DNA of 64,000 nucleotides from Pseudomonas monsensis (GTDB lineage: Bacteria; Pseudomonadota; Gammaproteobacteria; Pseudomonadales; Pseudomonadaceae): contig NZ_CP077087.1 in assembly GCF_014268495.2 (NCBI RefSeq), positions 4,545,001 through 4,609,000 on the forward strand, given 5' to 3'. The position numbers were made by a program, and so were the translations under genes. The notes under the pieces are model-generated. The model ran no database searches. It was not told the DNA's origin and saw only the letters and a program-made list of their open reading frames with translations. Each line of letters begins with the position of its first letter. The first letter of the stretch is position 1. Shown one piece after another: positions 16,730 through 24,568 of this stretch.

Positions 16730-17644
16730 ATGTCCCAGAAGAAAGACACCGTGCCCCTGCCCGAAGACCTGCGTGTGCTGCTCACCGTGATCCGCCAGAA
16801 CGGCTTCGCCGCCGCGGCCGATGAGTTGGGCCTGTCACCGGCCTACGTCAGCAAACGCATCCAGATTCTCGAAACCACCCTCGGCACTCGTCTGCTGCAC
16901 CGCACCAGTCGTCGTGTCTCGCTGACCGAGGACGGCGAACGGGTGCAGCGCTGGGCGTTGCGCATTCTCGATGACTTTCAGCAACTGCACGACGAGCTGT
17001 CCGACGCGCACGACAGCCCACGTGGGCGTTTGCACATCTGCAGCAGTTTCGGTTTCGGGCGCAATCACGTGGCACCCGCGGTGTCGTTGCTGGCGGAACG
17101 TTATCCGCACCTGGAAATTCGCCTCGACCTGTTCGACCGGGTGGTGGACATCATCAACGAAGGCTTTGACCTGGAGATCCGCGTTGGCGATGACATTCCC
17201 GGCCAGCACCTCGGCCGGCGTCTGGCCAGTAACCGGCGGGTGCTGTGCGCCGCCCCCGGTTATCTGCAACGTCGCGGCACACCGCAGACCCTGGATGAAC
17301 TGCAACAGCACGATTGCCTGGTGATCAAGGAGCGCGACAACGCCTTCGGCATCTGGAATCTGGATCGCGATGGCGGGCAAGAGAGCGTGCGGGTCAGTGG
17401 GCCATTGTCGTCAAACAACGGCGAGATTGTCTTGCAATGGGCGCTGGACGGACGCGGGGTGTTACTGCGCTCACTGTGGGATGTGAAACCGCTGCTGGCG
17501 CAAGGGCGGCTGGTGCAGGTGCTGGAGGACTACAGCCAGAGCGCGAACGTCTGGGCGGTGTACCCGACGCGGCTGGCACATTCGGGAAAATTGCGCGCGT
17601 GCGTAGAGTTCTTGCAGGAACATTTCAAAGGGTTATCGCTGTAG
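16730..17644 (+). CDS. LysR-family transcriptional regulator
   Basis: A 304-residue LysR-type regulator: N-terminal winged helix-turn-helix (about residues 12-70, NGFAAAADELGLSPAYVSKRIQILETTLGTRLLHRTSRRVSLT) and a C-terminal two-lobe effector domain (about 95-295). It resembles the TtdR/DmlR branch, whose members sense tartrate or malate and control dehydratase or dicarboxylate genes. This fits the adjacent dctA and the LeuCD-type dehydratase, but the target is inferred. The chosen ATG lacks a clear ribosome binding site; an in-frame ATG also exists at 16688. Confidence 0.83.
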   Translation: MSQKKDTVPLPEDLRVLLTVIRQNGFAAAADELGLSPAYVSKRIQILETTLGTRLLHRTSRRVSLTEDGERVQRWALRILDDFQQLHDELSDAHDSPRGRLHICSSFGFGRNHVAPAVSLLAERYPHLEIRLDLFDRVVDIINEGFDLEIRVGDDIPGQHLGRRLASNRRVLCAAPGYLQRRGTPQTLDELQQHDCLVIKERDNAFGIWNLDRDGGQESVRVSGPLSSNNGEIVLQWALDGRGVLLRSLWDVKPLLAQGRLVQVLEDYSQSANVWAVYPTRLAHSGKLRACVEFLQEHFKGLSL

Positions 17645-17656
17645 CCCCGCCCCCCC

Positions 17657-17747
17657 TGTAGGAGTGAGCCTGCTCGCGATAGCGATGGTTCAGTCAGGAC
17701 CGTTGTACCTGACACACCGCCATCGCAAGCAGGCTCACGCCTACACA
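17657..17747. repeat. REP pair
   Basis: Inverted arms: TGTAGGAGTGAGCCTGCTCG... at the left and ...AAGCAGGCTCACGCCTACA at the right, around a loop of about 30 bp. Lies between the LysR gene and the convergent leuD-type gene, where it may act as a shared transcription barrier. Confidence 0.88.
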
Positions 17748-17753
17748 GGGATA

Positions 17754-18368
17754 TCAGGAAAGCCAAGGGTTGTTGGCCAGGTGCTGGCGTTCGAAATCTT
17801 TGATCTGTTCGCGGCGTTGCAAGGTGCTGCCGATGGCGTCCAGCCCCAGCAGCAGCGCGGTTTTGCGCAAAGTGTCGATCTGGAACCCGATTACGCTGCC
17901 ATCCGCCAGGGCAATGTGTTGCGCCTCCAGATCAATGCTGATCCGCGCCGTTTCAGGCTGCCCGACAAGCGCTCCGATCCGCTGTACCTGCGCGCCGTCC
18001 AGGGTAATCAACAACACCCCGTTGCGCTGGCAGTTATCAAAAAAGATCCCGGCAAAACTGCTGCCGATCAGCGCGCGAATGCCCATTTGCTGCAAGCCCC
18101 ACACCGCGTGTTCACGGCTGGAACCACAGCCGAAGTTAGGACCGACCACCAGAAAACTCGCACCCTGCCACGCAGGCTGGTTCAGCACGAATGCAGGATC
18201 GGGCGTGCCATCCGCCCGGAATCGCAGGTCGAAAAACAATCCGCGATCCAGCCCCTGACGGTCGATGCCTTTGAGAAACTGCTTGGGCATGATCACGTCG
18301 GTGTCGACGTTGGCCGCCAGCAATGGCGCGGCCTGGCCGCTGACGTGGGTGAAGGGTTGCAGGCTCAT
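17754..18368 (-). CDS. 3-isopropylmalate dehydratase-type small subunit (LeuD-like)
   Basis: A 204-residue aconitase-superfamily swivel domain. Typical features are ANVDTDVIMPKQFL (residues 19-32), GPNFGCGSSREHAVWGL and GIRALIGSSFAGIFFDNCQRNGVL. It completes the active site of the LeuC-like partner, whose gene overlaps it by four bases (ATGA). Together they hydrate/dehydrate an isopropylmalate-like or other 2-substituted malate. There is no leuB or leuA next to it, so this pair may be a paralogue with a specialised substrate (for example a citramalate- or dimethylmaleate-type acid). That is a guess from context; biosynthetic LeuD remains possible. Confidence 0.82.
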   Translation of the reverse strand: MSLQPFTHVSGQAAPLLAANVDTDVIMPKQFLKGIDRQGLDRGLFFDLRFRADGTPDPAFVLNQPAWQGASFLVVGPNFGCGSSREHAVWGLQQMGIRALIGSSFAGIFFDNCQRNGVLLITLDGAQVQRIGALVGQPETARISIDLEAQHIALADGSVIGFQIDTLRKTALLLGLDAIGSTLQRREQIKDFERQHLANNPWLS

Positions 18369-19783
18369 GGGCGTTCTCCAAAGTGGCGGATGTCGGTGAG
18401 ACGACCGCGGATCGCGGCGGCGGCGACCATCGCCGGGCTCATCAGGTGGGTACGCGCACCGGCACCCTGGCGGCCTTCGAAATTGCGGTTGGTGCTGGAA
18501 GCACAGCGGTCGCCGGGGGCGAGCACGTCATCGTTCATCGCCAGGCACATCGAACAACCGGACTGACGCCATTCGAACCCGGCGTCGATAAAGATATGCG
18601 CCAGGCCTTCAGCTTCGGCCTGGGCACGCACCTCACTGGAGCCGGGCACGATCATCGCCCGCACATGCCCGGCCACTTGCTGACCACGCACAACACTGGC
18701 GGCATCGCGCAGGTCTTCGATCCGGGCGTTGGTGCACGAGCCAATGAAAGCGTGGCTGATGACGATATCGCTCAGCGCCATGCCCGGTTCCAGGCCCATA
18801 TAGTTGAGGGCGCGGCGCATGTCCTGACGCAGGATCGGATCGCTGACGGTTTGCGGATCGGGCACTCGCGCGCCCATCGGGGCAACCTGGTCCGGACTGG
18901 TGCCCCAAGTGACCATCGGTTCCAGTTCACGGGCATCGAGGTGGATTTCCCGGTCAAACAGCGCCCCGGGATCACTGCGCAATTCGCGCCAAGTCTTCAG
19001 GCCTTGTTCCCACAGCTCACCTTGCGGCGCACGTGGTTTGCCTTTGAGATAAGCGAACACTTTCTCATCCGGGGCCATGAAAGCGCCGCGGGCGCCGGCC
19101 TCGACCGCCATGTTGCAGATGGTCATGCGGGCTTCGACGCTCAGGGCATCAATGGTCGCCCCGCAGAATTCGATGGCGTAACCGGTGGCCCCGGACGCGC
19201 CGATCCGGCCGATCAGCGCCATGATCAGGTCTTTCGACGTCAGGCCCGGCGCCAGTTCGCCATCGACGGTCACTCGCAGGCTTTTCAGGCGTTTATAGAC
19301 CAGGGTCTGCGAGGCCAGCAGGTGCTCGATCTCGGAGGTGCCGATGCCGAAACCGAATGCACCCAGCGCGCCGTAGGTCGTGGTGTGGCTGTCGCCAGCG
19401 GCAATGACCATGCCCGGCAGGATGAAACCCTGCTCCGGGGCGATCACATGTTCGATCCCTTGGCGCTTGTCGAGGATGTCGAGCAGTTCGATCCCGAAGT
19501 CACGGCAGTTTTCCGCCAGATACGACACCTGCCGCGCCCCACCGGCATCGGGCATTGCGGCGACCCGCAGCGGCGCCGTCGGGTTGACGTGATCGACCAC
19601 CGCCAGCGCCGTGCCCGGCCGCCAGACCGTGCGGCCGGCAGCCCGCAAACCGCTGAAGGCCTGCGGACTGGTGTATTCGTTGATCACCTGCCGGTCGATA
19701 TAGAGCAGCACGTGGCCCTGATCGTCGAGGCGGCACACCGTGTGCGAGTCGATATGTTTGTCGTAGAGGGTTCTGGGGGTCAT
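18365..19783 (-). CDS. 3-isopropylmalate dehydratase-type large subunit (LeuC-like)
   Basis: A 472-residue aconitase-family protein very similar in length and sequence to E. coli LeuC. The [4Fe-4S] cluster cysteines lie in IGSCTNARIEDL and in GCSMCLAMN; other landmarks are LLYIDRQVINEYTSPQAF, AGDSHTTTYGALGAFGFGIGTSEIEH and FEGRQGAGARTHLMSP. The ATG at 19783 (MTPRTLYDK) matches the LeuC N-terminus; a GTG four codons upstream is also possible. First gene of a two-gene operon with the small subunit. The true substrate is uncertain for lack of other leucine genes nearby. Confidence 0.84.
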   Translation of the reverse strand: MTPRTLYDKHIDSHTVCRLDDQGHVLLYIDRQVINEYTSPQAFSGLRAAGRTVWRPGTALAVVDHVNPTAPLRVAAMPDAGGARQVSYLAENCRDFGIELLDILDKRQGIEHVIAPEQGFILPGMVIAAGDSHTTTYGALGAFGFGIGTSEIEHLLASQTLVYKRLKSLRVTVDGELAPGLTSKDLIMALIGRIGASGATGYAIEFCGATIDALSVEARMTICNMAVEAGARGAFMAPDEKVFAYLKGKPRAPQGELWEQGLKTWRELRSDPGALFDREIHLDARELEPMVTWGTSPDQVAPMGARVPDPQTVSDPILRQDMRRALNYMGLEPGMALSDIVISHAFIGSCTNARIEDLRDAASVVRGQQVAGHVRAMIVPGSSEVRAQAEAEGLAHIFIDAGFEWRQSGCSMCLAMNDDVLAPGDRCASSTNRNFEGRQGAGARTHLMSPAMVAAAAIRGRLTDIRHFGERP

Positions 19784-20094
19784 CAAAGCGCTCACTCAAG
19801 GAAACCGTGTGGTTTCCATCATAGGGAGCGGGGGCTGGCCATCAATCGGCGGACAGTGATGGCGCAGATCATGAATCGTGTTCAATCCCGGCCTCGAACG
19901 CCCCCTGTGGGAGGGCATCGAGCGAACTGCGAAACATTTACTTTCATATCCTTTATCGGGATTTGCCTTGCTCATCCGTCCTATAGAGATGCAGACCGTT
20001 CGCGTAGGCAAAAGCCACGACCGGTCTTTCGGGGAATGCCGTGCTGCGAAGCCCGTAGCCACGCGCCCTTTCACCGCTATCAAGACGCGCAATC
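19784..20094. other. intergenic region before fpvG, no promoter recognised
   Basis: This 311-bp gap separates divergent leuC-type and fpvG genes and must contain both promoters. I searched the plus strand for a PvdS iron-starvation box (TAAAT-N16/17-CGT) and a Fur box and found neither. A REP-like fragment (CTGTGGGAG near 19905) is present. A TATAGA (19982-19987) might be a -10 element, but no -35 lies at proper spacing. Confidence 0.5.
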
Positions 20095-21294
20095 ATGTCG
20101 AAGAAATCCCGCTCCAAACTGTGGTTCCTGGTGCATAGCTGGCTGGCGTTACCGATCTGGTTTTTTGTGTTGATCGTCTGTGTCACCGGCACATTGGCGG
20201 TGGTCAGTCAGGAAATCGTCTGGCTGGCCAACCCGCAAATGCGCGCCAGCCCGCCGTCGGACGACGCCCCACGGCTCAGCTACGACGAGGTTCTGGCGGC
20301 GATCAAAACCGCCGAACCGCAAACCCTGGTGCAAAGCATCAGCCGGCCGGACGAGTCGCACTTTGCCCTGGACGTTGAAGTCAGCTACCCCGACGGGCGC
20401 TCGCTGACGGTCTACGTCAATCCGTACACCGGGGTGATCCAGGGCACCGCGCCCAGCTTCGATTTCAAAGCCTTCACCCGCGCCCTGCATGGCTGGTGGC
20501 TGGTGCCGTTCACCAACGGCTACAGCTGGGGCTGGTACCTGGTGTCATTCCTCGGCGTGCCGATGCTGGTGTCGTTGATCACCGGCCTGGTGGTCTACAA
20601 AAAATTCTGGAAAGGCTTCCTGCGCCCGACCCTGCGAGTGCGCCATGGCGCCCGGATCTTCTGGGGCGACTTCCATCGGTTGTGCGGCATCTGGTCGATC
20701 TGGTTCATCGCGGTGATCTCCATCACCGGCATCTGGTTCCTGATTCGCGCGATTCTGTTCGACAACCAGATTTCCATCTCCAGCGAGCCGATCATTCCGG
20801 CAATGTCCCGTGAGAGCGTGCCGATTTCCGCGGCCGGCACACCGCCACCACGGATCAGCCTGGACCGGGCCGTCGAAATCGCCCAGCAGAAGATTCCCGG
20901 GCTGGAAGCCAGTTTCGTCAGCCTGCCGGGCAATGCCTACAGCCACATGAGCGTCGGTGGACGCGGCTGGTATCCGCTGATGTTCCAGACCGCCACGCTC
21001 AACCCGTACAACGGCGACATGGCCGCTTCACGGTTGCTCTCCGATCGTTCCTCGCTGGAGTTCGTCACCGAGTCGATGCGCCCGCTGCACACCGGTGACT
21101 TCGGCGGTATCTGGATCAAGCTGATCTGGTTCTTCTTCGGCCTGCTGCTGAGCCTGATGGTACTCAGCGGCCTGCTGATCTGGACCAAGCGCACCGCCCT
21201 GGCCACGGCCAACGCGCTCAAGCGCGAGGACAAGAAAAACCGCATCAAGGCGCAACCGGTCATGAGCCGTGAACCTTCGGAGGCCAGCCTGTGA
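20095..21294 (+). CDS. fpvG: ferripyoverdine reductase FpvG (PepSY TM protein)
   Basis: A 399-residue inner-membrane protein of the PepSY-associated TM family. It has membrane segments near residues 10-32, 145-170, 200-222 and 345-370, with conserved histidines close to them (LVHSWLALP near residue 14, LHGWWLVPF near 130, DFHRLCGIW near 190), suited to haem or electron transfer. In P. aeruginosa FpvG (PA2403) reduces pyoverdine-bound Fe(III) in the periplasm so that iron is released and the siderophore is recycled. It is the first of eight tightly packed genes in the same order as PA2403-PA2410. Its stop overlaps the next start (GTGA). Confidence 0.88.
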   Translation: MSKKSRSKLWFLVHSWLALPIWFFVLIVCVTGTLAVVSQEIVWLANPQMRASPPSDDAPRLSYDEVLAAIKTAEPQTLVQSISRPDESHFALDVEVSYPDGRSLTVYVNPYTGVIQGTAPSFDFKAFTRALHGWWLVPFTNGYSWGWYLVSFLGVPMLVSLITGLVVYKKFWKGFLRPTLRVRHGARIFWGDFHRLCGIWSIWFIAVISITGIWFLIRAILFDNQISISSEPIIPAMSRESVPISAAGTPPPRISLDRAVEIAQQKIPGLEASFVSLPGNAYSHMSVGGRGWYPLMFQTATLNPYNGDMAASRLLSDRSSLEFVTESMRPLHTGDFGGIWIKLIWFFFGLLLSLMVLSGLLIWTKRTALATANALKREDKKNRIKAQPVMSREPSEASL

Positions 21295-21833
21295 GCAAGT
21301 CCAAGGCGACCACGCCACCTTCGCCCCTGTCACGCTTGTGGCGCAAATGGCGTTTCCACATCAATGTCCTGCTGTTGTTGATCCCGCTGGGCTTCATGCC
21401 CAAGTACTTCGCCGACGCCTCGCTGTTTCGCGGCGACAGCGGTCTCGGGCAACGGGAAATCGGCGACATCCAGGTCGGTCCGTGGAGCCTGCGCCTGGCC
21501 GAACTGCGCAACGAAGCGCCGGTACTCACTGGCCCGGCCGGCTACATGAAGAACTTCAGCGCTGCGCTCTGCGACACCTGCATCGAGCAGGTCAAGGCCA
21601 CCTACCTGCGCATCGGCAAGCCACGCAGCCTGCGCGCCGCCGGCACCATTTTCTTCGGCACCCCCTACCGCATGGGCACGCAAATGCCGATCCCGGAAAA
21701 GACCCGTCCCGACGCCGAACTGTGGATCACCATGGAAGGCTGGGACGGCAGCATGCATCAGGCCTCGATCCCATTGAGCCAGGCCTCCCCCGCCACGCTG
21801 GCCTGGCTGAACAAACAAGGAGCCAAACCATGA
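21291..21833 (+). CDS. fpvH: FpvH, accessory protein of ferripyoverdine reduction
   Basis: A 180-residue protein with one N-terminal membrane segment (about residues 22-42, FHINVLLLLIPLGF) and a periplasmic domain that includes a CDTC motif (AALCDTCIEQV), possibly metal- or disulfide-forming. No enzymatic domain is recognised. FpvH interacts with FpvG in P. aeruginosa and improves iron release from pyoverdine. The GTG start overlaps the fpvG stop by four bases and its own stop overlaps fpvJ (ATGA), so the genes are probably translationally coupled. The name rests on position and size. Confidence 0.8.
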   Translation: MSKSKATTPPSPLSRLWRKWRFHINVLLLLIPLGFMPKYFADASLFRGDSGLGQREIGDIQVGPWSLRLAELRNEAPVLTGPAGYMKNFSAALCDTCIEQVKATYLRIGKPRSLRAAGTIFFGTPYRMGTQMPIPEKTRPDAELWITMEGWDGSMHQASIPLSQASPATLAWLNKQGAKP

Positions 21834-22171
21834 CCCGCTCTCAACGCTCTCTGCGCCTGCGGTTGAGTGCCGCCCTGCTGGTGCTCGGCGCCGGTTTCAG
21901 TACCGGCGCCCTGGCGCATAACCCGATGTGCGAGTGCAAAGCCATCGACGCTGAGCAGATCAGATGCACCGGCGGTTTTTCCGACGGCAGCGGTGCGCCA
22001 GGGGTGACCCTCGATGTGATCGGTTATGACGAGACCATTCTGGTACCGGGCAAACTGGGTGCCGATTCGACCCTGACCTTCAAGAAGCCCGGTGGCGAAT
22101 TCTACGTGCTGTTCGACGCGGGCCCCGGCCACGTGGTCGAGATCGACCAAGCCGATATCGAGGCCCCATGA
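21830..22171 (+). CDS. fpvJ: FpvJ, small periplasmic accessory protein
   Basis: A 113-residue exported protein: signal peptide (about residues 1-30, ending GALA), then a mature part starting HNPMCECKAIDAEQIRC with three cysteines and one histidine, followed by a beta-rich segment. The CEC pair and HNPM look suited to metal binding or disulfide formation. In P. aeruginosa FpvJ is part of the complex with FpvG, FpvH and FpvK that handles iron after reduction. Start overlaps fpvH (ATGA) and stop overlaps fpvK (ATGA). Confidence 0.8.
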   Translation: MTRSQRSLRLRLSAALLVLGAGFSTGALAHNPMCECKAIDAEQIRCTGGFSDGSGAPGVTLDVIGYDETILVPGKLGADSTLTFKKPGGEFYVLFDAGPGHVVEIDQADIEAP

Positions 22172-22743
22172 CGAAGCCAACCATACACATCGTGCGCCCG
22201 GCCGGCGCCGGGCATGAAACCCTCAATGTGCTGCTGTTGTGCCTGCTGATTCTGGCGATTGCCGGTTCGGTGGTGGCGTGGCGCGGGGTGGACCATGAGC
22301 CGGAGCCGGTCGCCAGCAACCAGCTGGACGCCCGCCGCGATCTCAGCGCCGCCGAGCAAGGCATCTATGCCGACCTGCGGGTGACGCTGGACGAAATTCG
22401 CCTGCTGCGCGAAGAACAGCACACCCTGCCGACTCCGCAAAATCTTGCCGATGAAGGATTCGCGCCGTTTGCCCAGGATGCCAGTTCGGTCAGTCGCGGC
22501 GGCCACGCCTGGCAATTGCTGGCGGACAGCGCCTATTTCGGCCATAGCCAGACGCCTGCCGTCGCCGGTTCGTTCGTGATGCTGCCCGGCGCCGACGCGC
22601 AGGCCGCGCCGGACATCTGGCTCAACCGTGACGTGGCCGTGCAAACCCCGAAACAGCTGGACGCCGCCGCCCTGTCCGCTGCCGGCTGGAAACAGATCGT
22701 CGCGCAATTCGATGCCGGGGTTACCCGCGAACATCGCCATTGA
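22168..22743 (+). CDS. fpvK: FpvK (DUF6162), accessory inner-membrane protein
   Basis: A 191-residue protein with an N-terminal membrane anchor (about residues 20-40, VLLLCLLILAIAGSVVAW) and a periplasmic domain rich in charged residues, ending in HRH. It belongs to an uncharacterised family (DUF6162, recalled) that occurs beside metal ABC transporters. FpvK is a member of the ferripyoverdine reduction complex in P. aeruginosa. It lies directly upstream of fpvC. Confidence 0.8.
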   Translation: MTKPTIHIVRPAGAGHETLNVLLLCLLILAIAGSVVAWRGVDHEPEPVASNQLDARRDLSAAEQGIYADLRVTLDEIRLLREEQHTLPTPQNLADEGFAPFAQDASSVSRGGHAWQLLADSAYFGHSQTPAVAGSFVMLPGADAQAAPDIWLNRDVAVQTPKQLDAAALSAAGWKQIVAQFDAGVTREHRH

Positions 22744-22778
22744 TCCTTCGCCCGCATTCGAGAGAAGACCGTTTGCCC

Positions 22779-23708
22779 ATGTCTATTTCATCCCCTCGCC
22801 GTCCGTTGTTGCGTCTGTTTCTGGCTGGCCTTTGCGTCTGCCTGCTGAGCCCGCTGGTCAGCGCCGATCCGGCCAAGCGCCTGCGCATCGGCATCACCCT
22901 GCACCCTTATTACAGCTACGTGGCGAACATCGTCGGCGACAAGGCCGACGTGGTGCCGCTGATTCCCGCCGGCTTCAACCCGCACGCCTACGAGCCCCGG
23001 GCCGAAGACATCAAACGCATCAGCGGACTGGACGTGATCGTGCTCAACGGGGTCGGCCATGACGACTTCGCCGACCGCATGATCGCCGCCAGTGAAACGC
23101 CGAACATCAAGACCATCGAAGCCAACGAAAACGTGCCGCTGCTGGCCGCCACCGGTACCGCCGCGCGCGGGGCCGGCAAAGTGGTGAATCCGCACACGTT
23201 CCTGTCGATCAGCGCGTCCATTGCCCAGGTCAACAACATCGCCCGCGAACTGGGCAAGCTCGACCCGGACAACGCCAAGACTTACACCCAGAACGCCCGC
23301 GCCTACGGTAAACGCCTGCGGCAGATGCGCGCCGACGCACTGGCCAAACTGACCCAGGCGCCGAACGCCGAACTGCGCGTGGCCACGGTGCACGCGGCTT
23401 ACGACTACCTGCTGCGCGAGTTTGGTCTGGAAGTGACCGCCGTGGTCGAACCGGCTCACGGCATCGAGCCGAGTCCGAGCCAATTGAAAAAGACCATCGA
23501 TCAACTGCGCGAACTCGACGTGAAAGTGATCTTCTCGGAGATGGACTTCCCGTCGACGTACGTCGAAACCATCCAGCGTGAGTCCGGCGTCAAGCTGTAC
23601 CCGCTGTCGCACATTTCCTATGGCGAATACACCGCCGACAAATACGAAAAGGAAATGACCGGCAACCTCAACACCGTGGTGCGGGCGATTCAGGAGTCTG
23701 GCGCATGA
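22779..23708 (+). CDS. fpvC: FpvC, metal-binding periplasmic protein of the FpvCDEF transporter
   Basis: A 309-residue cluster A-I (ZnuA/PsaA-type) solute-binding protein with a signal peptide ending near SADPA. Likely metal ligands are His in GFNPHAYEP, His in VNPHTFLSI, His in VHAAYDYLL and Asp/Glu in FSEMDFPSTYVE. No His-rich zinc loop is seen. In P. aeruginosa FpvC binds iron released from pyoverdine and passes it to FpvDE. The ATG at 22779 follows AGAGAAGA at some distance; an in-frame TTG at 22773 is an alternative. The stop overlaps fpvD (ATGA). Confidence 0.86.
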   Translation: MSISSPRRPLLRLFLAGLCVCLLSPLVSADPAKRLRIGITLHPYYSYVANIVGDKADVVPLIPAGFNPHAYEPRAEDIKRISGLDVIVLNGVGHDDFADRMIAASETPNIKTIEANENVPLLAATGTAARGAGKVVNPHTFLSISASIAQVNNIARELGKLDPDNAKTYTQNARAYGKRLRQMRADALAKLTQAPNAELRVATVHAAYDYLLREFGLEVTAVVEPAHGIEPSPSQLKKTIDQLRELDVKVIFSEMDFPSTYVETIQRESGVKLYPLSHISYGEYTADKYEKEMTGNLNTVVRAIQESGA

Positions 23709-24568
23709 CTTCCAAAGAAAACCTGATCGCCGACAACACCGAAACCCCGGTGGGAACGAGCTTGCTCGCGAAGGCGCCGGACCTGCCGACATCATTGTTG
23801 AATGACACACCGCATTCGCGAGCAAGTCGAATCGTTGCACCGTCGCTCCCACAGGTTTCGGGGCCGACGCTGGAATTTGCGCAGGTCAGTCTGACGCTCG
23901 GCCGCACAACCATTCTCGACAACGTCAGCTTTCAGGTGCAGCCCGGCAGCGTGCACGCACTGGTTGGCCCCAACGGCGGCGGCAAGAGTTCGCTGATCAA
24001 GACCTTGCTCGGGCAGATGCCGCATCAGGGCCAGCTCAGCCTGCAATGGCCCGGCGCGCCCGGCACCATCGGTTACGTGCCACAAGCATTGGAGTTCGAT
24101 CGCGGCTTGCCAATGACGGTCGACGATTTCATGGCCGCCATGTGCCAGCGTCGCCCGGCGTTTCTCGGTTTGAGCAAGCACTACGCCGGCGCCATCGGTG
24201 AAGCGCTGGAACGCGTCGGCATGCAGGACAAACGCAAACGCCGCATGGGCGCCTTGTCCGGCGGCGAACGGCAGCGCGTGCTTCTCGCCCAGGGTTTGAT
24301 CCCGGCGCCGCAATTGCTGGTCCTCGATGAGCCGATGTCGGCCCTCGATGAAGCAGGGATTCAGGTGTTCGAACGCCTGCTCGCAGACTGGCGTGCCGCA
24401 GGCATTACCGTGTTGTGGATCGAGCATGACCTGGAAGCCGTTGGCCGTCTGGCCAATCGCGTCACCGGTCTCAACCGTCGCGTGCTGTTCGACGCCACGC
24501 CGCAACAGGCACTGACCCCGGAACGCCTGCTGACCTTGTTCTCGACCCATCCACGGAGTGGTGCCTGA
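23705..24568 (+). CDS. fpvD: FpvD, ABC transporter ATPase with a REPIN-encoded N-terminal insert
   Basis: A 287-residue ABC ATPase with Walker A GPNGGGKSSL, signature LSGGERQRVLL and Walker B LLVLDEPMSALD, followed by an H-loop His in WIEHDLE. It powers iron import through FpvE. The family core begins at about residue 53 (SGPTLEFAQVSLTLGRTTILD). Residues 16-50 are encoded by a complete REP pair inserted in frame, which gives a low-complexity leader without similarity to ABC proteins. The start overlaps fpvC (ATGA), and no better start lies between the insert and the core, so the insert is probably translated. Confidence 0.86.
   Translation: MTSKENLIADNTETPVGTSLLAKAPDLPTSLLNDTPHSRASRIVAPSLPQVSGPTLEFAQVSLTLGRTTILDNVSFQVQPGSVHALVGPNGGGKSSLIKTLLGQMPHQGQLSLQWPGAPGTIGYVPQALEFDRGLPMTVDDFMAAMCQRRPAFLGLSKHYAGAIGEALERVGMQDKRKRRMGALSGGERQRVLLAQGLIPAPQLLVLDEPMSALDEAGIQVFERLLADWRAAGITVLWIEHDLEAVGRLANRVTGLNRRVLFDATPQQALTPERLLTLFSTHPRSGA
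23749..23854. repeat. REPIN inside the fpvD coding sequence
   Basis: A complete Pseudomonas REP pair: CTTGCTCGCGAA (23761-23772) and TTCGCGAGCAAG (23815-23826) are perfect inverted copies, with the outer GTGGGA.../...TCCCAC ends also complementary. The element keeps the fpvD reading frame open and encodes residues 16-50. Confidence 0.9.

Noticed and set aside
19905..20094. PvdS box or Fur box for the fpvG operon
   Set aside because: No TAAAT-N16/17-CGT on the plus strand and no run resembling the Fur consensus. ATTTA near 19937 reads TAAAT only on the minus strand, facing the wrong way.
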